Shown here one piece after another: positions 31,577-40,859 of a stretch of DNA of 64,000 nucleotides. This DNA comes from UBA8949 sp942493365. GTDB lineage: Bacteria > Bacillota > Clostridia > Saccharofermentanales > UBA5734. Below the pieces are notes generated by a model. That model made no database searches. It had not been told where the DNA came from and was given only the letters and a program-made list of their open reading frames with translations. How positions within the stretch are numbered: the stretch's first letter is position 1; each line of letters opens with the position of its first letter. The position numbers and the translations under genes are program-made. The stretch covers positions 1,364,001-1,428,000 of the forward strand of contig OW818697.1 in NCBI GenBank assembly GCA_942493365.1. Direction: 5' to 3'.

Positions 31577-32368
31577 TTGAAAACCGCTGAAGGTCCAGAC
31601 CTTGTTGTTGAGCGGTTCAACAGCTGAACCGCAAAAAGGGCATTGCCGATCCCCCAGCGAGGCCATCGGTGCACCGCAGTTGGGGCAATTAAAGGCAAGT
31701 GACTTGAGCTCCTGGGCATCCAGGAGCTCTTTTTCTTGAACATAAAGGGCTTCGACGGTCAATTTGAACTGGGTAATGCCATCGTGACCGGTAAGCAAAT
31801 GACCCTCGTCGTCGACCCTTTGAAAAATGGCACCGATAGCCATCTCAAAGCCAATCCGGCAGGTACCCTGACTTTTTCGGTACTCCGACAAGACAATGCG
31901 ATGAAGAGTTATGTCACGGTATTGATCATGCTGTTTGAGGCTGTCCTGACGGGCTAAAACCTGCGCGACCTGCGAACGGTAAAGATGGCCGGGCTCGCTC
32001 AACAAGCTCGTATCTCGCGCGTCCAGCGCCGTTAACGTCGAATAGGCCAGGCGCTCGGCGCGCTTTTTCAATTCTTCAAGGTTAAGCTCTGGGAAGTCTG
32101 CCTGAATTTGCGGCCCATAGATGGTGTCCATGCCGGAGAGCGATTTGGGTTCCTGCTGACGCCGTTCGAATTCACCCGATTCCATTTCTTGTTTTAAACC
32201 AGCTAACACGCTCAAAGGCACCGAGTCCCGGATTTGCAGCAGCAGGTTGCTGACGATGCGAACGATGGCCAGGACGACCGAAACGCCAACCACAATGACC
32301 GCGCCAATGATGATAATCTGAGCAAGCCCCATAGCAGTCCACGCTCCAACTTTGTTTGATAATGGCAT
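31559..32368 (-). CDS. Membrane-anchored zinc-ribbon protein
   Basis: A 269-residue protein. One N-terminal membrane segment (LAQIIIIGAVIVVGVSVVLAIVRIV) is followed by a soluble alpha/beta region (about 90-225) that looks like a Tim44/NTF2-type domain. A C-terminal zinc ribbon follows (CPNCGAPM .. CPFCGSAV). AAGAGG lies six bases before the ATG. Its 3' end overlaps the convergent giant surface gene by 18 bases. Function not recognised; a membrane-quality or surface-assembly role is speculation. Confidence 0.75.
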   Translation of the reverse strand: MPLSNKVGAWTAMGLAQIIIIGAVIVVGVSVVLAIVRIVSNLLLQIRDSVPLSVLAGLKQEMESGEFERRQQEPKSLSGMDTIYGPQIQADFPELNLEELKKRAERLAYSTLTALDARDTSLLSEPGHLYRSQVAQVLARQDSLKQHDQYRDITLHRIVLSEYRKSQGTCRIGFEMAIGAIFQRVDDEGHLLTGHDGITQFKLTVEALYVQEKELLDAQELKSLAFNCPNCGAPMASLGDRQCPFCGSAVEPLNNKVWTFSGFQSSLDV

Positions 32369-32404
32369 TATAGCCTCTTTTGCGATGAAAAGGGATAGGC
32401 TTGA

Positions 32405-32443
32405 TAATAAAAAACCTTACAACCGCTCTGGCTGTAAGGTTTT
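32405..32443 (-). terminator. Terminator after tRNA-Lys
   Basis: On the minus strand, AAAACCTTACA and TGTAAGGTTTT form an 11-base stem followed by TTTTTTATTAT, immediately after the tRNA CCA end. Confidence 0.85.
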
Positions 32444-32444
32444 G

Positions 32445-32520
32445 TGGTGCGCCTTCAGGGACTCGAACCCGGGGCCCACTGATTAAGAGTCAGTTGCTCT
32501 ACCAACTGAGCTAAAGGCGC
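32445..32520 (-). tRNA. tRNA-Lys (anticodon CTT)
   Basis: The cloverleaf with encoded CCA reads GCGCCTT/AAGGCGC for the acceptor stem. The anticodon stem ACTGA/TCAGT holds the loop CTCTTAA, anticodon CTT, reading AAG. The D-arm AGCTCAGTTGGTAGAGC is typical. The T-stem CCGGG/CCCTG has one C-T mismatch at its second pair, which is unusual. Own promoter and terminator. Confidence 0.92.
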
Positions 32521-32543
32521 GCGACGTTCTCTCGAACATTGCC

Positions 32544-32572
32544 ATTATAATAACAACCCCCATTTCTGTCAA
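32544..32572 (-). promoter_or_regulatory. Consensus promoter of tRNA-Lys
   Basis: Read on the minus strand: TTGACA, exactly 17 bases, TATAAT, both hexamers perfect. The predicted start lies about 17 bases before the tRNA 5' end. Confidence 0.9.
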
Positions 32573-32585
32573 CGGTTTTGGCTAC

Positions 32586-32621
32586 AAAAAACTCCTGCCT
32601 TCAAGTGAAGACAGGAGTTTT
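32586..32621 (-). terminator. Terminator after lipoprotein gene
   Basis: Stem AAAACTCCTG / CAGGAGTTTT with an inner CTTCA/TGAAG extension and a T-run on the minus strand, 24 bases after the lipoprotein stop. Confidence 0.85.
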
Positions 32622-32644
32622 CGTAATTGGTATTTGAGTCAAGA

Positions 32645-33490
32645 TTATTCGGTCATTGTCTCATAGGTAGCTTCGCCGTTTTCATATTTGATGCTCGAAA
32701 CTACATCAAAGCCATTCTTCATAAAATCAATCGTGGGGTTGTTCATTTCGTAGATGGTGTTGTAGCTGAATTCAACGCCATCAGCCTTGGAGCATGTGTA
32801 ACTGATGAAGTTCTCGCCTTCGAAGAAGGTGAAATAGCCTTCGACCTTCGAGGCGCTGTAGGTGATAAATTGCGAGGTATAGGAATCGCTGCTGTTCTTA
32901 CAGATTTCGACGACGGTGCGAGTCGGATCGCCAGATCCGTTATCATCGATGGTTTCGAATTTGAGTGAGCCCTTGGCTGTATTGTAATAGCCAAGGAACG
33001 TGGTGTGACTGCCAGCCGGATAGCCATCGGTAGCGTTTTCACTTGTGTAGGTGAAATCATAGCCAAATTCGATGGTATCACCGTTGGTCCGCTTGTAAGC
33101 ATTGTCAACTGCGGTCAGGAACAATGAACCGCCCATCAACTCGACCGTGTCGAACATCGGTACAAAAGCGATGGTCATATCGGTGCCCATAATGCCGAGC
33201 CAAGCCATCATCATGTTCAAATCTGAACCGGTTTCTTCAGTCAGCGCATCATAAATCGGCTGTTTGGCCTTGATATACGTGTCAACAAAGGCGGTCAGTT
33301 CCTGACCTTCGCCATAAGTCTCACTTGTCTCACCGTTGCCATCATTGGTATCAACTGGTGTGGTATCTTCGGTACTGTTATTGTCGTCGGTGTTACCTGT
33401 TGTGGCTTTCGGGACGTTGCCGCAACCGGCCAGCATGGAAAGCATCAGGGCAAGTACCAACAAGATCGAAATTCTTTTGAGTAGCCGCAT
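32645..33490 (-). CDS. Putative secreted lipoprotein of unknown function
   Basis: A 281-residue protein. The N-terminus MRLLKRISILLVLALMLSML ends in the lipobox LAGC, so it should be lipidated and held on the outside of the membrane. An Asn/Asp/Thr-rich linker (about 25-60) leads to a globular domain rich in aromatic beta-strand segments that I do not recognise. The start at 33490 is chosen because AGGGGGAAA lies upstream; longer frames run through the promoter. It forms a single-gene unit with its own promoter and terminator. Confidence 0.75.
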   Translation of the reverse strand: MRLLKRISILLVLALMLSMLAGCGNVPKATTGNTDDNNSTEDTTPVDTNDGNGETSETYGEGQELTAFVDTYIKAKQPIYDALTEETGSDLNMMMAWLGIMGTDMTIAFVPMFDTVELMGGSLFLTAVDNAYKRTNGDTIEFGYDFTYTSENATDGYPAGSHTTFLGYYNTAKGSLKFETIDDNGSGDPTRTVVEICKNSSDSYTSQFITYSASKVEGYFTFFEGENFISYTCSKADGVEFSYNTIYEMNNPTIDFMKNGFDVVSSIKYENGEATYETMTE

Positions 33491-33535
33491 AAGATTTCCC
33501 CCTAAATTATTATTACGAAAATGGTGTTCCAAAAT

Positions 33536-33564
33536 ATTATATGTCGCAAAAGACGAACAGTCAA
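33536..33564 (-). promoter_or_regulatory. Promoter of the lipoprotein gene
   Basis: Minus strand: TTGACT (33559-33564), 17 bases, TATAAT (33536-33541), about 46 bases before the ATG. Confidence 0.8.
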
Positions 33565-33715
33565 CGATTGCCATGATTTGGTTCTTTGACAATGTTCCGT
33601 TTTTTCGCAAACTCTTGACCATTTGTGGTAAAATTGTAATATGATTGCATGCGACCTCAATTCTAACAGAAATATTATTTGTACGTGACATTTCGCCTTT
33701 ATGCGATCTTATCCC

Positions 33716-33744
33716 TTCATTTTAAGACGAACTCTTTGTATAAT
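33716..33744 (+). promoter_or_regulatory. Candidate promoter of the pil operon
   Basis: TATAAT at 33739-33744 with a weak TTCATT 17 bases upstream, giving a leader of about 50 bases before pilB. The weak -35 suggests activation or an alternative start at the 33615 candidate. Confidence 0.5.
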
Positions 33745-33797
33745 AATACAATGAAATACCGGGATCGCTCGGAAGTTGAAAGAGGCTGGCTACAGGC

Positions 33798-35465
33798 ATG
33801 AAAAAACTCGGTGACATCTTAATCGAATCAGGCCTTCTGACGCAGGAACAATTGGACGAAGCCTTGTTCCAGCAACAGGCTTCCGGCCACAAACTAGGCG
33901 ATACCATTGTCGAAATGGGCTTGCTGACGGATATCGAGCTCATGAAGGCGCTGGAGTATCAGTGCCGGATTCCCTATATTGATATGTCGAGCCTCCGGAT
34001 TGATCCGACTGCGCCAGGCCTGATCAGCGAGGATACAGCCAAAAAGTACTGTGCCATCCCGGTCGGCTTCGAAGGCGGCCAATTGGTCGTCATTATGAAT
34101 GACCCGCTGGACTTTATCATCATTGACGAAATCCGTTACCTCACCGGCAAAGACATTATGGCCAAGATGAGCACACGCAAGCAGATTCTGGCGGCCATCG
34201 ACGCAAGTTACGGCAAGGAAAATGCGCAAAAGGCCGCTCAGGAACTGGAAAAAGAATTTGACGTCGATGAGATGGTCCGCATCACCGAACAAATTACCGA
34301 CGAAGTGGCCAATGCACCGGTTGTCAAGCTGGTCAATTCGATCATCGAACATGCCATCAAAATCAGTGCCAGTGATATACATATCGAACCGACTGAAGGA
34401 CAGATGCGCGTTCGCATGCGGCTTGATGGTGTTCTGCAGGAAGTCATGAACGCTCCCAAGAATGCCCACGCAGCAGTCATTACCCGCATCAAAATCATCG
34501 GCGGCATGGATATTGCCGAAAAGCGCATCCCGCAGGACGGACGCGTCGAGACCGTCATCGCCAACCGATCGGTTGACCTGCGACTTTCCATCCTGCCGAC
34601 GGTCAATGGCGAAAAAGTGGTCGTCCGTATCCTCGGCCGCGGTGAAGTCGCCCTGACCCGCAACATGATGGGTCTGTCCGACGAGAACACGGTGCTGTTT
34701 GATCGTATCGTCAAAAGCCCGCACGGCATCATCCTGGTTTCAGGCCCGACCGGATCCGGCAAGACGACCACGCTGTATACGATTCTCAAAGATCTCAACC
34801 AACCGACGACCAATATCGTCACGGTCGAAGACCCCGTCGAATACCGGATGTCCGGTGTCAATCAGGTGCAGGTCAATGTTCGTGCCGGCATGACCTTTGC
34901 CAGCGGCTTGCGCTCGATTCTCCGCCAGGACCCCGACATCATTCTGATCGGTGAAATCCGTGACGGTGAAACGGCCGAAATCGCCATCCGCGCCTCGATC
35001 ACCGGCCATCTGGTCCTCAGCACCATCCATACCAATGACTCCGCCTCGACCGTTACCCGCTTGATCGACATGGGCATTGACCCCTATCTGGTTTCTTCCT
35101 CGGTAGTTGGCATCATCTCGCAGCGCCTCGTCCGCAAAATCTGCCCGCGCTGCAAAGAGAGCTACAAGCCCTCCCATGCCGAGGCCATGCAGCTCAAAAT
35201 GCGCGAACCGGCACCGCTTTATCGCGGCGTCGGCTGCCCGGACTGCAGTTTCAGCGGCTACAAAGGGCGTACCGCTATCCATGAGATTTTAGTCGTGACC
35301 AAGGAAATCAGAGAACTGGTCGATCGCCGAGCATCGGACGATCAAATCCGCGCCGTTTCGATTCGTCAGGGCACATCGACCTTGATGGACACCTGTATCA
35401 AACTGGTCATTGATGGCACAACCACCACCCAAGAAATGATGAAGGTTACCTATACAGTCGATTAG
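33798..35465 (+). CDS. pilB: PilB, type IV pilus assembly ATPase
   Basis: Cytoplasmic hexameric ATPase that drives pilus extension. Of its 555 residues, the N-terminal MshEN-type domain (GDILIESGLLTQEQLDEAL, then GDTIVEMGLLTD) is a fold known to bind c-di-GMP in some homologues. Walker A is GPTGSGKTTT (about 315) and the Walker B/His boxes are LRQDPDIILIGEIRDGETAE (about 375). The C4 zinc site is CPRC..CPDC (about 450-480). The MshEN domain is interesting because c-di-GMP riboswitches lie 19-22 kb downstream. It is the first gene of a six-gene pil operon. Confidence 0.95.
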   Translation: MKKLGDILIESGLLTQEQLDEALFQQQASGHKLGDTIVEMGLLTDIELMKALEYQCRIPYIDMSSLRIDPTAPGLISEDTAKKYCAIPVGFEGGQLVVIMNDPLDFIIIDEIRYLTGKDIMAKMSTRKQILAAIDASYGKENAQKAAQELEKEFDVDEMVRITEQITDEVANAPVVKLVNSIIEHAIKISASDIHIEPTEGQMRVRMRLDGVLQEVMNAPKNAHAAVITRIKIIGGMDIAEKRIPQDGRVETVIANRSVDLRLSILPTVNGEKVVVRILGRGEVALTRNMMGLSDENTVLFDRIVKSPHGIILVSGPTGSGKTTTLYTILKDLNQPTTNIVTVEDPVEYRMSGVNQVQVNVRAGMTFASGLRSILRQDPDIILIGEIRDGETAEIAIRASITGHLVLSTIHTNDSASTVTRLIDMGIDPYLVSSSVVGIISQRLVRKICPRCKESYKPSHAEAMQLKMREPAPLYRGVGCPDCSFSGYKGRTAIHEILVVTKEIRELVDRRASDDQIRAVSIRQGTSTLMDTCIKLVIDGTTTTQEMMKVTYTVD

Positions 35466-35485
35466 TCTAAAGAGGGAACGTGACT

Positions 35486-36628
35486 ATGATGGAAACACCG
35501 GTTAATTTCAACATCGACTTGAGCACCAGTACGGATTCATTTGCCGATATCAGTGAATCCACATTAAATGAACTGCTGATCGAAGCATTGGAGAATAAAG
35601 CTTCCGACGTCCATTTTTCGGTGGCCCTGCCACCGATGATGCGCGTTCACGGCCAGCTGATACCGATGCGCAATTACACCTTAGGCCCGCAGCACACCGA
35701 AAAACTTTGCATGTCGATGCTCACAGAAAAGCAAATTGAAGAATATAAAACCAAAGGTGAAGTTGATTTTTCCTATGCCATCCCCAATGTCAGCCGTTTT
35801 CGTGTCAACATCTATCGCCAGCGCAAAAGCTTTGGCGCCGCCATCCGGATCATCATGACCACGATCCCGACAATTGCCAGCTTGAAGCTGCCCAAGATTC
35901 TTGAGGATCTGGCGATGAAGCCGCGCGGCCTGGTGCTGGTCACCGGGCCGACGGGCTCCGGTAAATCGACCACGCTGGCGGCCATGATCGATTACATCAA
36001 TTCAACAAGAAGCTGCCACATCCTGACCTTGGAAGAACCCATCGAATACCTGCATAAACACCGCAAGTCAATGATCAACCAGCGTGAGGTGGGTGACGAC
36101 AGCCAAACTTTTGCCAATGGCCTGCGCGCTGCCCTGCGTGAAGACCCCGATGTCATCCTCGTTGGTGAAATGCGCGACCTGGAGACCATCAGCACCGCCA
36201 TATCAGCCGCTGAAACCGGCCATCTGGTGCTGTCCACGCTGCACACCACCAGCGCCGCCCAGACCATTGACCGTATCATTGACGTCTTTCCGCCTTATCA
36301 GCAGACCCAGATTCGCGTGCAACTGGCCAGTGTCATTCAGGGCATCATAGCCCAGCAGCTGCTGGTGACAGCCGACAACAAGGGCCGGGTCGCGGCACTT
36401 GAGGTGCTGCTCGGTACGGATGCTGTGCGCAATACCATTCGTGAAGGCAAGGTTCACCAGATCCAGAGCTACATCCAGACCGGCCTCAAAATCGGCATGA
36501 TGTCGATGGATTATTCACTGGCACAATTGGTGCGTCAGGCCAGAATCAGCCATGAGACAGCTACACTCTATTGCCAGGATCCCGATACCCTGCAGCGCTA
36601 TCTGATCAGCGACTCCGCCATGTTCTGA
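35486..36628 (+). CDS. pilT: PilT, pilus retraction ATPase
   Basis: Retraction motor of twitching motility, 380 residues. Walker A GPTGSGKSTT lies near residue 155. The Asp box ALREDPDVILVGEMRDLETI and the His box HLVLSTLHTTSAAQTIDRIID follow in the PilT order. The ATG at 35486 fits AGAGGGA upstream better than an in-frame GTG at 35480. It follows pilB by 20 bases. Its presence implies dynamic, retractable pili rather than a static pseudopilus. Confidence 0.95.
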   Translation: MMETPVNFNIDLSTSTDSFADISESTLNELLIEALENKASDVHFSVALPPMMRVHGQLIPMRNYTLGPQHTEKLCMSMLTEKQIEEYKTKGEVDFSYAIPNVSRFRVNIYRQRKSFGAAIRIIMTTIPTIASLKLPKILEDLAMKPRGLVLVTGPTGSGKSTTLAAMIDYINSTRSCHILTLEEPIEYLHKHRKSMINQREVGDDSQTFANGLRAALREDPDVILVGEMRDLETISTAISAAETGHLVLSTLHTTSAAQTIDRIIDVFPPYQQTQIRVQLASVIQGIIAQQLLVTADNKGRVAALEVLLGTDAVRNTIREGKVHQIQSYIQTGLKIGMMSMDYSLAQLVRQARISHETATLYCQDPDTLQRYLISDSAMF

Positions 36629-36668
36629 GCAGATCAGCGGATTCGATCATTCGTTTAGGAGGTACTTC

Positions 36669-37880
36669 ATGCCGCAATATAGCTTTACTGCCGTCGATGT
36701 TGCCGGTAAACACATGAACGGCACGGTGGAAGCCGCCAATAGAAACCAGATGATCCTCAAGCTCAAAGAAAAGGGCATGTACATTCTTGAGGCTGAAGAC
36801 AAAGCCGACACCGTTGTCCGAAATTTGGCCAGCACCTCCAAAAAGGTCAATCTCAAGCCGTTGGCCGTTTTTTGCCGCCAGTTTGCCACGCTGATTAATG
36901 CCGGTATCACGGCAATCAAAAGCCTGGACATTTTGTATCAGCAGACGATTGATAAAAACCTTAAGGGATGCATCGGCCGCGTCTATGAGGCCGTACAAAA
37001 AGGCGAGGCCATGTCGGACGCCTTCCGCAAACAGGGCAATGCCTTTCCGGAGCTCTACATCAACATGGTAATGACCGGCGAGAGCGGCGGCAATTTGGAT
37101 CAGGTTCTGATTCGTATGGCGGATCATTATGAAAAAGAAAACAAAATGAAGAACAAAATCAAGGGCGCCATGATCTACCCGTTGGTTCTGGCCTGTCTGA
37201 CGGTTGTTGTTGTTATTTTGATGCTCATGGTCGTTTTACCCAGTTTTATCGGCATCATCAACAGCGGGGGCAAGGAATTGCCCTTACCGACAGTCTTTTT
37301 ATTGGGCCTGAGTAAATTCCTGACCGACTTCTGGTGGCTGGTCGGCGGCATTGTCATCCTGATGGTCATCGGCTGGCGCGGCTTTAAACGAAGTGAAAAC
37401 GGTCGGCTGAAATGGGATACCTTAAAAATCAAACTGCCGATCGTCGGCAAATCACTGAAGATGATTTATGCCGCACGCTTTGCCCGCACGTTATCCACAC
37501 TGCTGTCCAGCGGTATTCAGATGCTGCAGGCCATCGAAATCACCTCACGGGTCATTGGCAACCAATTGATGCACGACAAACTGATGGCGGTGACCGAGGA
37601 CATTCGCAAGGGCTCCCAGCTGTCCATCGCCATCAAGAAAACCGATCAGTTCCCGGCCATGATCTACAACATGATCAGTGTCGGTGAGGAGTCTGGCCTT
37701 TTAGATGATATCCTTTTCAAAACAGCCGCATTTTTCGATGAGGAAAGTGATGCCGCCATTGGACGACTGGTTGGACTACTTGAGCCCCTCATGATTATCA
37801 TAATGGCTGTCATTATCGGATTTATTGTTGTTTCGATCGCCCTGCCAATGTTTACAATGTTTGGCGCTGTCGGCGGCTAA
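36669..37880 (+). CDS. pilC: PilC, inner-membrane platform protein
   Basis: A 403-residue GspF-family platform on which PilB and PilT act. It has two GspF domains (FCRQFATLINAGITAIKSLDIL near 65, FARTLSTLLSSGIQMLQAIEI near 270), with membrane segments near 165, 220 and 375. AGGAGG lies before the ATG. Fourth-domain extensions are absent and the length is normal. Confidence 0.95.
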   Translation: MPQYSFTAVDVAGKHMNGTVEAANRNQMILKLKEKGMYILEAEDKADTVVRNLASTSKKVNLKPLAVFCRQFATLINAGITAIKSLDILYQQTIDKNLKGCIGRVYEAVQKGEAMSDAFRKQGNAFPELYINMVMTGESGGNLDQVLIRMADHYEKENKMKNKIKGAMIYPLVLACLTVVVVILMLMVVLPSFIGIINSGGKELPLPTVFLLGLSKFLTDFWWLVGGIVILMVIGWRGFKRSENGRLKWDTLKIKLPIVGKSLKMIYAARFARTLSTLLSSGIQMLQAIEITSRVIGNQLMHDKLMAVTEDIRKGSQLSIAIKKTDQFPAMIYNMISVGEESGLLDDILFKTAAFFDEESDAAIGRLVGLLEPLMIIIMAVIIGFIVVSIALPMFTMFGAVGG

Positions 37881-37902
37881 TTAGTTTAAGGAGGATCCCA
37901 TT

Positions 37903-38931
37903 ATGTCAATTGCCATTGATATTGGTACCCGCGCCATCCATTTGGTGCAAGGCCAGGCCAGCAAGACGTCGGTCTCGATCCGCCAGGCCATCATCGAACC
38001 CATCCCGACCGGCTTGATGCAGGATGGCATCATCCGCGAATTTGGCGGTCTGGAAATGGCGCTAAAGAATATGCTGGCCAAATACCGTATCGGCGACAAG
38101 TCGTGCTACCTGACCATCAATGGCAGCCACATTTACAACCGCGAACTCGATGTGCCCAACGCCAAACCCAAGATCCTGGATGACATAGTATCCTTCGAAG
38201 TTCAATCCTCGATGTCGGCCACCAAAGAAGTCGCGGTCGAATACACCCTGTCCAAGCAAAAACCGGTCGACAAACCTGACTTGATTCATGTTCGGGCTTC
38301 GGCCATGCTACTCGACTATATCAACGATTACAACAAACTGTTGCGTAATTGCGGTCTCAATCCGATCGCGCTGGACATTCATCCCAACGCGCTGTGCAAA
38401 TTGCTGGCCAGTGCTGTCATCAACGACAAGCCACAGCGCGAAGGCTCCAGCACGATGTTTGTTGATATCGGCGCGGTGACGTCAACAGCCTATATTATCA
38501 CCAACGCCGAAATCATGTACAGCCGCATCATCCCAATCGGGGGCATTGACATTGAACGTTACGTGATCAATCACAACAATGATGCCTCTGGCGAGGATCA
38601 GATCAGTCTCGAAAACCTTGACCTGTCCCTGACCAACCTCCGCAACGATGAGCCGCTGGGCAATGCCGTTCGCCCGATGGTCACCACCCTCAACGACGGT
38701 ATTCAACGCATTCAGCAATTTTTATCCGGCCGCATGCAGAGCGGGCGCGTGGATATGATCTACCTTTATGGTCGTACCGCAATTTTCAATAACTTTGACA
38801 AGACACTCGGTGAAGCCTTTAGTATTCCGACCGAAGTCATCCGCAAAATTAACAAGGTCAGTATGCCGAAGAATCAGCCCATTGCTCCTTTCGTGAATGC
38901 GATTGGCGCGATGATCCGTAATCAAGCCTGA
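37903..38931 (+). CDS. pilM: PilM, actin-like pilus assembly protein
   Basis: A 342-residue cytoplasmic actin-fold protein that binds the PilN N-terminus. It starts SIAIDIGTRAIHLVQG (phosphate-1 loop), with a second nucleotide loop TMFVDIGAVTSTAYII near 185. AGGAGG precedes the ATG. The order pilM-pilN-pilO matches other monoderm and diderm type IV pilus operons. Confidence 0.92.
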   Translation: MSIAIDIGTRAIHLVQGQASKTSVSIRQAIIEPIPTGLMQDGIIREFGGLEMALKNMLAKYRIGDKSCYLTINGSHIYNRELDVPNAKPKILDDIVSFEVQSSMSATKEVAVEYTLSKQKPVDKPDLIHVRASAMLLDYINDYNKLLRNCGLNPIALDIHPNALCKLLASAVINDKPQREGSSTMFVDIGAVTSTAYIITNAEIMYSRIIPIGGIDIERYVINHNNDASGEDQISLENLDLSLTNLRNDEPLGNAVRPMVTTLNDGIQRIQQFLSGRMQSGRVDMIYLYGRTAIFNNFDKTLGEAFSIPTEVIRKINKVSMPKNQPIAPFVNAIGAMIRNQA

Positions 38932-38946
38932 AGGGGGGACGAGACA

Positions 38947-39504
38947 ATGTACGACATCAACTTTTTTTCTGTCTATAAAAAAAGAAAAAGCAAAAACATT
39001 GGCTTCAAGAAATTTGCCATTGGCTTCATCTTCTTTTTCGTCGTTGCCAACCTGGCGCTGGTCGGGTATGCACTTTGGCAGTTCAACCTGCTTGAAACAA
39101 GCATCGCGGAAAAGGAAGCCTTTATCAACAATCCTGATACGCAGGCAAAAATGACTGATGCTGAGGCGGTCAATACAAAAGTAAACTTGACCAAACAATA
39201 CAAGCTCCTGCTTGAAAGCGCATCCGCCAAGCTCAAGATGATGGACTATCTGGACACGGCGTTGCTGGACAAGGTCCGCAGCTTGACCCCGCTGGCCACG
39301 TCGTTCACCTTTGCCGAATACAATGGCACCCTGGTCAATCTGGAGTGCCTGTCGTCGCAGATCACAGATCCGATGGATATGTATCATGCCTTCCTCAACG
39401 ATCCGACCTTCGCGTCGGTGACGCTCAGCGGCATCAATGTTACAAATGAAGGCAATGTGGTTTTCAGCATCATCTGTCATCTGGCGGGAGGTGATGGCCA
39501 ATGA
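38947..39504 (+). CDS. pilN: PilN-like alignment protein
   Basis: A 185-residue bitopic protein. The short cytoplasmic start MYDINFFSVYKKRK resembles the PilM-binding INLLP-type peptide of PilN, and is followed by one membrane segment (FAIGFIFFFVVANLALVGYAL) and a coiled-coil/ferredoxin-like outer part. GGGGGA precedes the ATG. The assignment rests on position between pilM and pilO and on topology, since sequence conservation in PilN is low. Confidence 0.82.
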   Translation: MYDINFFSVYKKRKSKNIGFKKFAIGFIFFFVVANLALVGYALWQFNLLETSIAEKEAFINNPDTQAKMTDAEAVNTKVNLTKQYKLLLESASAKLKMMDYLDTALLDKVRSLTPLATSFTFAEYNGTLVNLECLSSQITDPMDMYHAFLNDPTFASVTLSGINVTNEGNVVFSIICHLAGGDGQ

Positions 39505-40265
39505 AACTCTCAAAACGCGAAATCATCATGCTGTCTTTCCTGATTCTCATTGCCCTGATCTTTATCGAGGTCACATTGATTATCACACCGGGCAAAAACA
39601 AATTGGATGAACTGAACAGCAAAAACGACCTGCTGGCCAATCAAGTTTTCACCATCAACCTTGATCTGAGCACCACCTTGGCTAAGCAAAAGACGGTGGA
39701 TGAAAATCTGGCTGAAATAGAAGATTTGTCGGCGCCATTTTTGAATAGGGTATCCCCAGATTCGCTGTTGTTATTTACCCATACCATGCTGATCAATCAT
39801 GGTTTTTCTCCGTTGACCTACAGCCCCCAACCTCTATCTTCGCAATTGCTCCAACCGCAGCAGGCCGAGGTCAGTATGCTGACCTATAAAATCAAGGAGA
39901 TTGCCATCCAGTACCGTGCGCTTAATGGCGAAACACCAACCGTTACGCCTGACCCGACAACGCCGGCGCCAGACATTTCCAGCACCGAGGACCTGGTCGA
40001 ACTCTATTCACTTCAGGTCATCGCCGTTGGTAATTACGAACAAATCAAAGCTCTTTTAGTCGATTATGACAGCTTGGGACGCAATGTGATGATATCCAAC
40101 ATCAACATGACACCCAATGTGGGAAACCCTGCTTTACTGGACATCGAATTTTGGATCAATTACTATGGCATTCAGAAGCTGACGGATATTGAAGATCCCA
40201 TCAACACTTGGCCGCGCAGTGAGATACCATTTGCTCAGGATGACCCCTTCGTTTTTGGTGACTAA
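39501..40265 (+). CDS. pilO: PilO-like alignment protein
   Basis: A 254-residue bitopic protein with one membrane segment (EIIMLSFLILIALIFIEVTLII), a coiled coil and a C-terminal domain, interrupted by a Thr/Pro linker (TPTVTPDPTTPAP). It overlaps pilN by the ATGA junction. No pilP or pilQ follows, as expected without an outer membrane. The gene is followed by a strong terminator. Confidence 0.8.
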   Translation: MKLSKREIIMLSFLILIALIFIEVTLIITPGKNKLDELNSKNDLLANQVFTINLDLSTTLAKQKTVDENLAEIEDLSAPFLNRVSPDSLLLFTHTMLINHGFSPLTYSPQPLSSQLLQPQQAEVSMLTYKIKEIAIQYRALNGETPTVTPDPTTPAPDISSTEDLVELYSLQVIAVGNYEQIKALLVDYDSLGRNVMISNINMTPNVGNPALLDIEFWINYYGIQKLTDIEDPINTWPRSEIPFAQDDPFVFGD

Positions 40266-40269
40266 AATG

Positions 40270-40300
40270 AATGAGGCGGCAGGAATGCCGCCTCATTTTA
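40270..40300. terminator. Bidirectional terminator between pilO and minor pilins
   Basis: Perfect 12-base stem AATGAGGCGGCA / TGCCGCCTCATT with a GGAA loop, A-rich on one side and T-rich on the other, between convergent operons. Confidence 0.9.
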
Positions 40301-40310
40301 ATTGATCTGT

Positions 40311-40847
40311 CTAGTTGAACTCGACGTAAATACCAGGTAAGGGGTTGCCGCTGATATCGTAATCGGTTGTGACACTGCCGTCAGTGCCGATGTTCTGAAT
40401 GAACACATCGGTCGCCAAATGATAATTGCCAACCGTCCAGTCCAAATTGACGGCATTTAATTTGCCGTTATTTGAGACCGCCGCGAACAAAATCTGGATT
40501 GATTCATTGATCGAGAGCGTATTGAACAAATCATAAGTGGCACCGCTCATTAGGCGCAAGCGCAGGTGTCGACTGGTGGTGTCATAATAGCAATAACCAC
40601 CTGTTGTTGGTAAGGTGTCCGGTACGGCTTCATAGATGACAACATTTTTGGCAGTGCCCAACTCGTTTTTAACCAGATTGAGCGCGTATCTGGATTCGGT
40701 TTGCTCTTTGTAAAGCTTCTCCGCCTCGACAAATGTTTTGTTGGTCGCTAAAAATATCGTCATAATGACCATCGAAACAATACCAAAGATGGCAATAACC
40801 ACGATTAATTCAACCAGCGTGAATCCTTTTCGTTTGCGAATACCCAT
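40311..40847 (-). CDS. Minor pilin, PilW/ComGF-like
   Basis: A 178-residue prepilin. Class III leader RKRKG is followed by the N-methylated helix FTLVELIVVIAIFGIVSMVIM with the conserved Glu5. The start is the ATG at 40847, behind AGGAG; an upstream TTG at 40850 is less likely. It is the last gene of a leftward series of pilin genes. Exact minor-pilin class is uncertain. Confidence 0.85.
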   Translation of the reverse strand: MGIRKRKGFTLVELIVVIAIFGIVSMVIMTIFLATNKTFVEAEKLYKEQTESRYALNLVKNELGTAKNVVIYEAVPDTLPTTGGYCYYDTTSRHLRLRLMSGATYDLFNTLSINESIQILFAAVSNNGKLNAVNLDWTVGNYHLATDVFIQNIGTDGSVTTDYDISGNPLPGIYVEFN

Positions 40848-40859
40848 CAATTACTCCTG

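Larger units (their letters stand above)
33491..33797. other. Divergent intergenic region, lipoprotein / pilB
   Basis: Some 307 bases with a good minus-strand promoter (33536-33564) and two plus-strand candidates. One is TTGACC (33615-33620), 16 bases, TAATAT (33637-33642). The other is TATAAT at 33739-33744, preceded at 17 bases by TTCATT. No RNA motif was recognised. I looked for a c-di-GMP riboswitch here and did not find one. Confidence 0.5.

Noticed and set aside
33764..33772. 9-mer ATCGCTCGG shared between the pilB leader and the pilA leader (45348-45356)
   Set aside because: Opposite orientation relative to the genes and too short to separate from chance.
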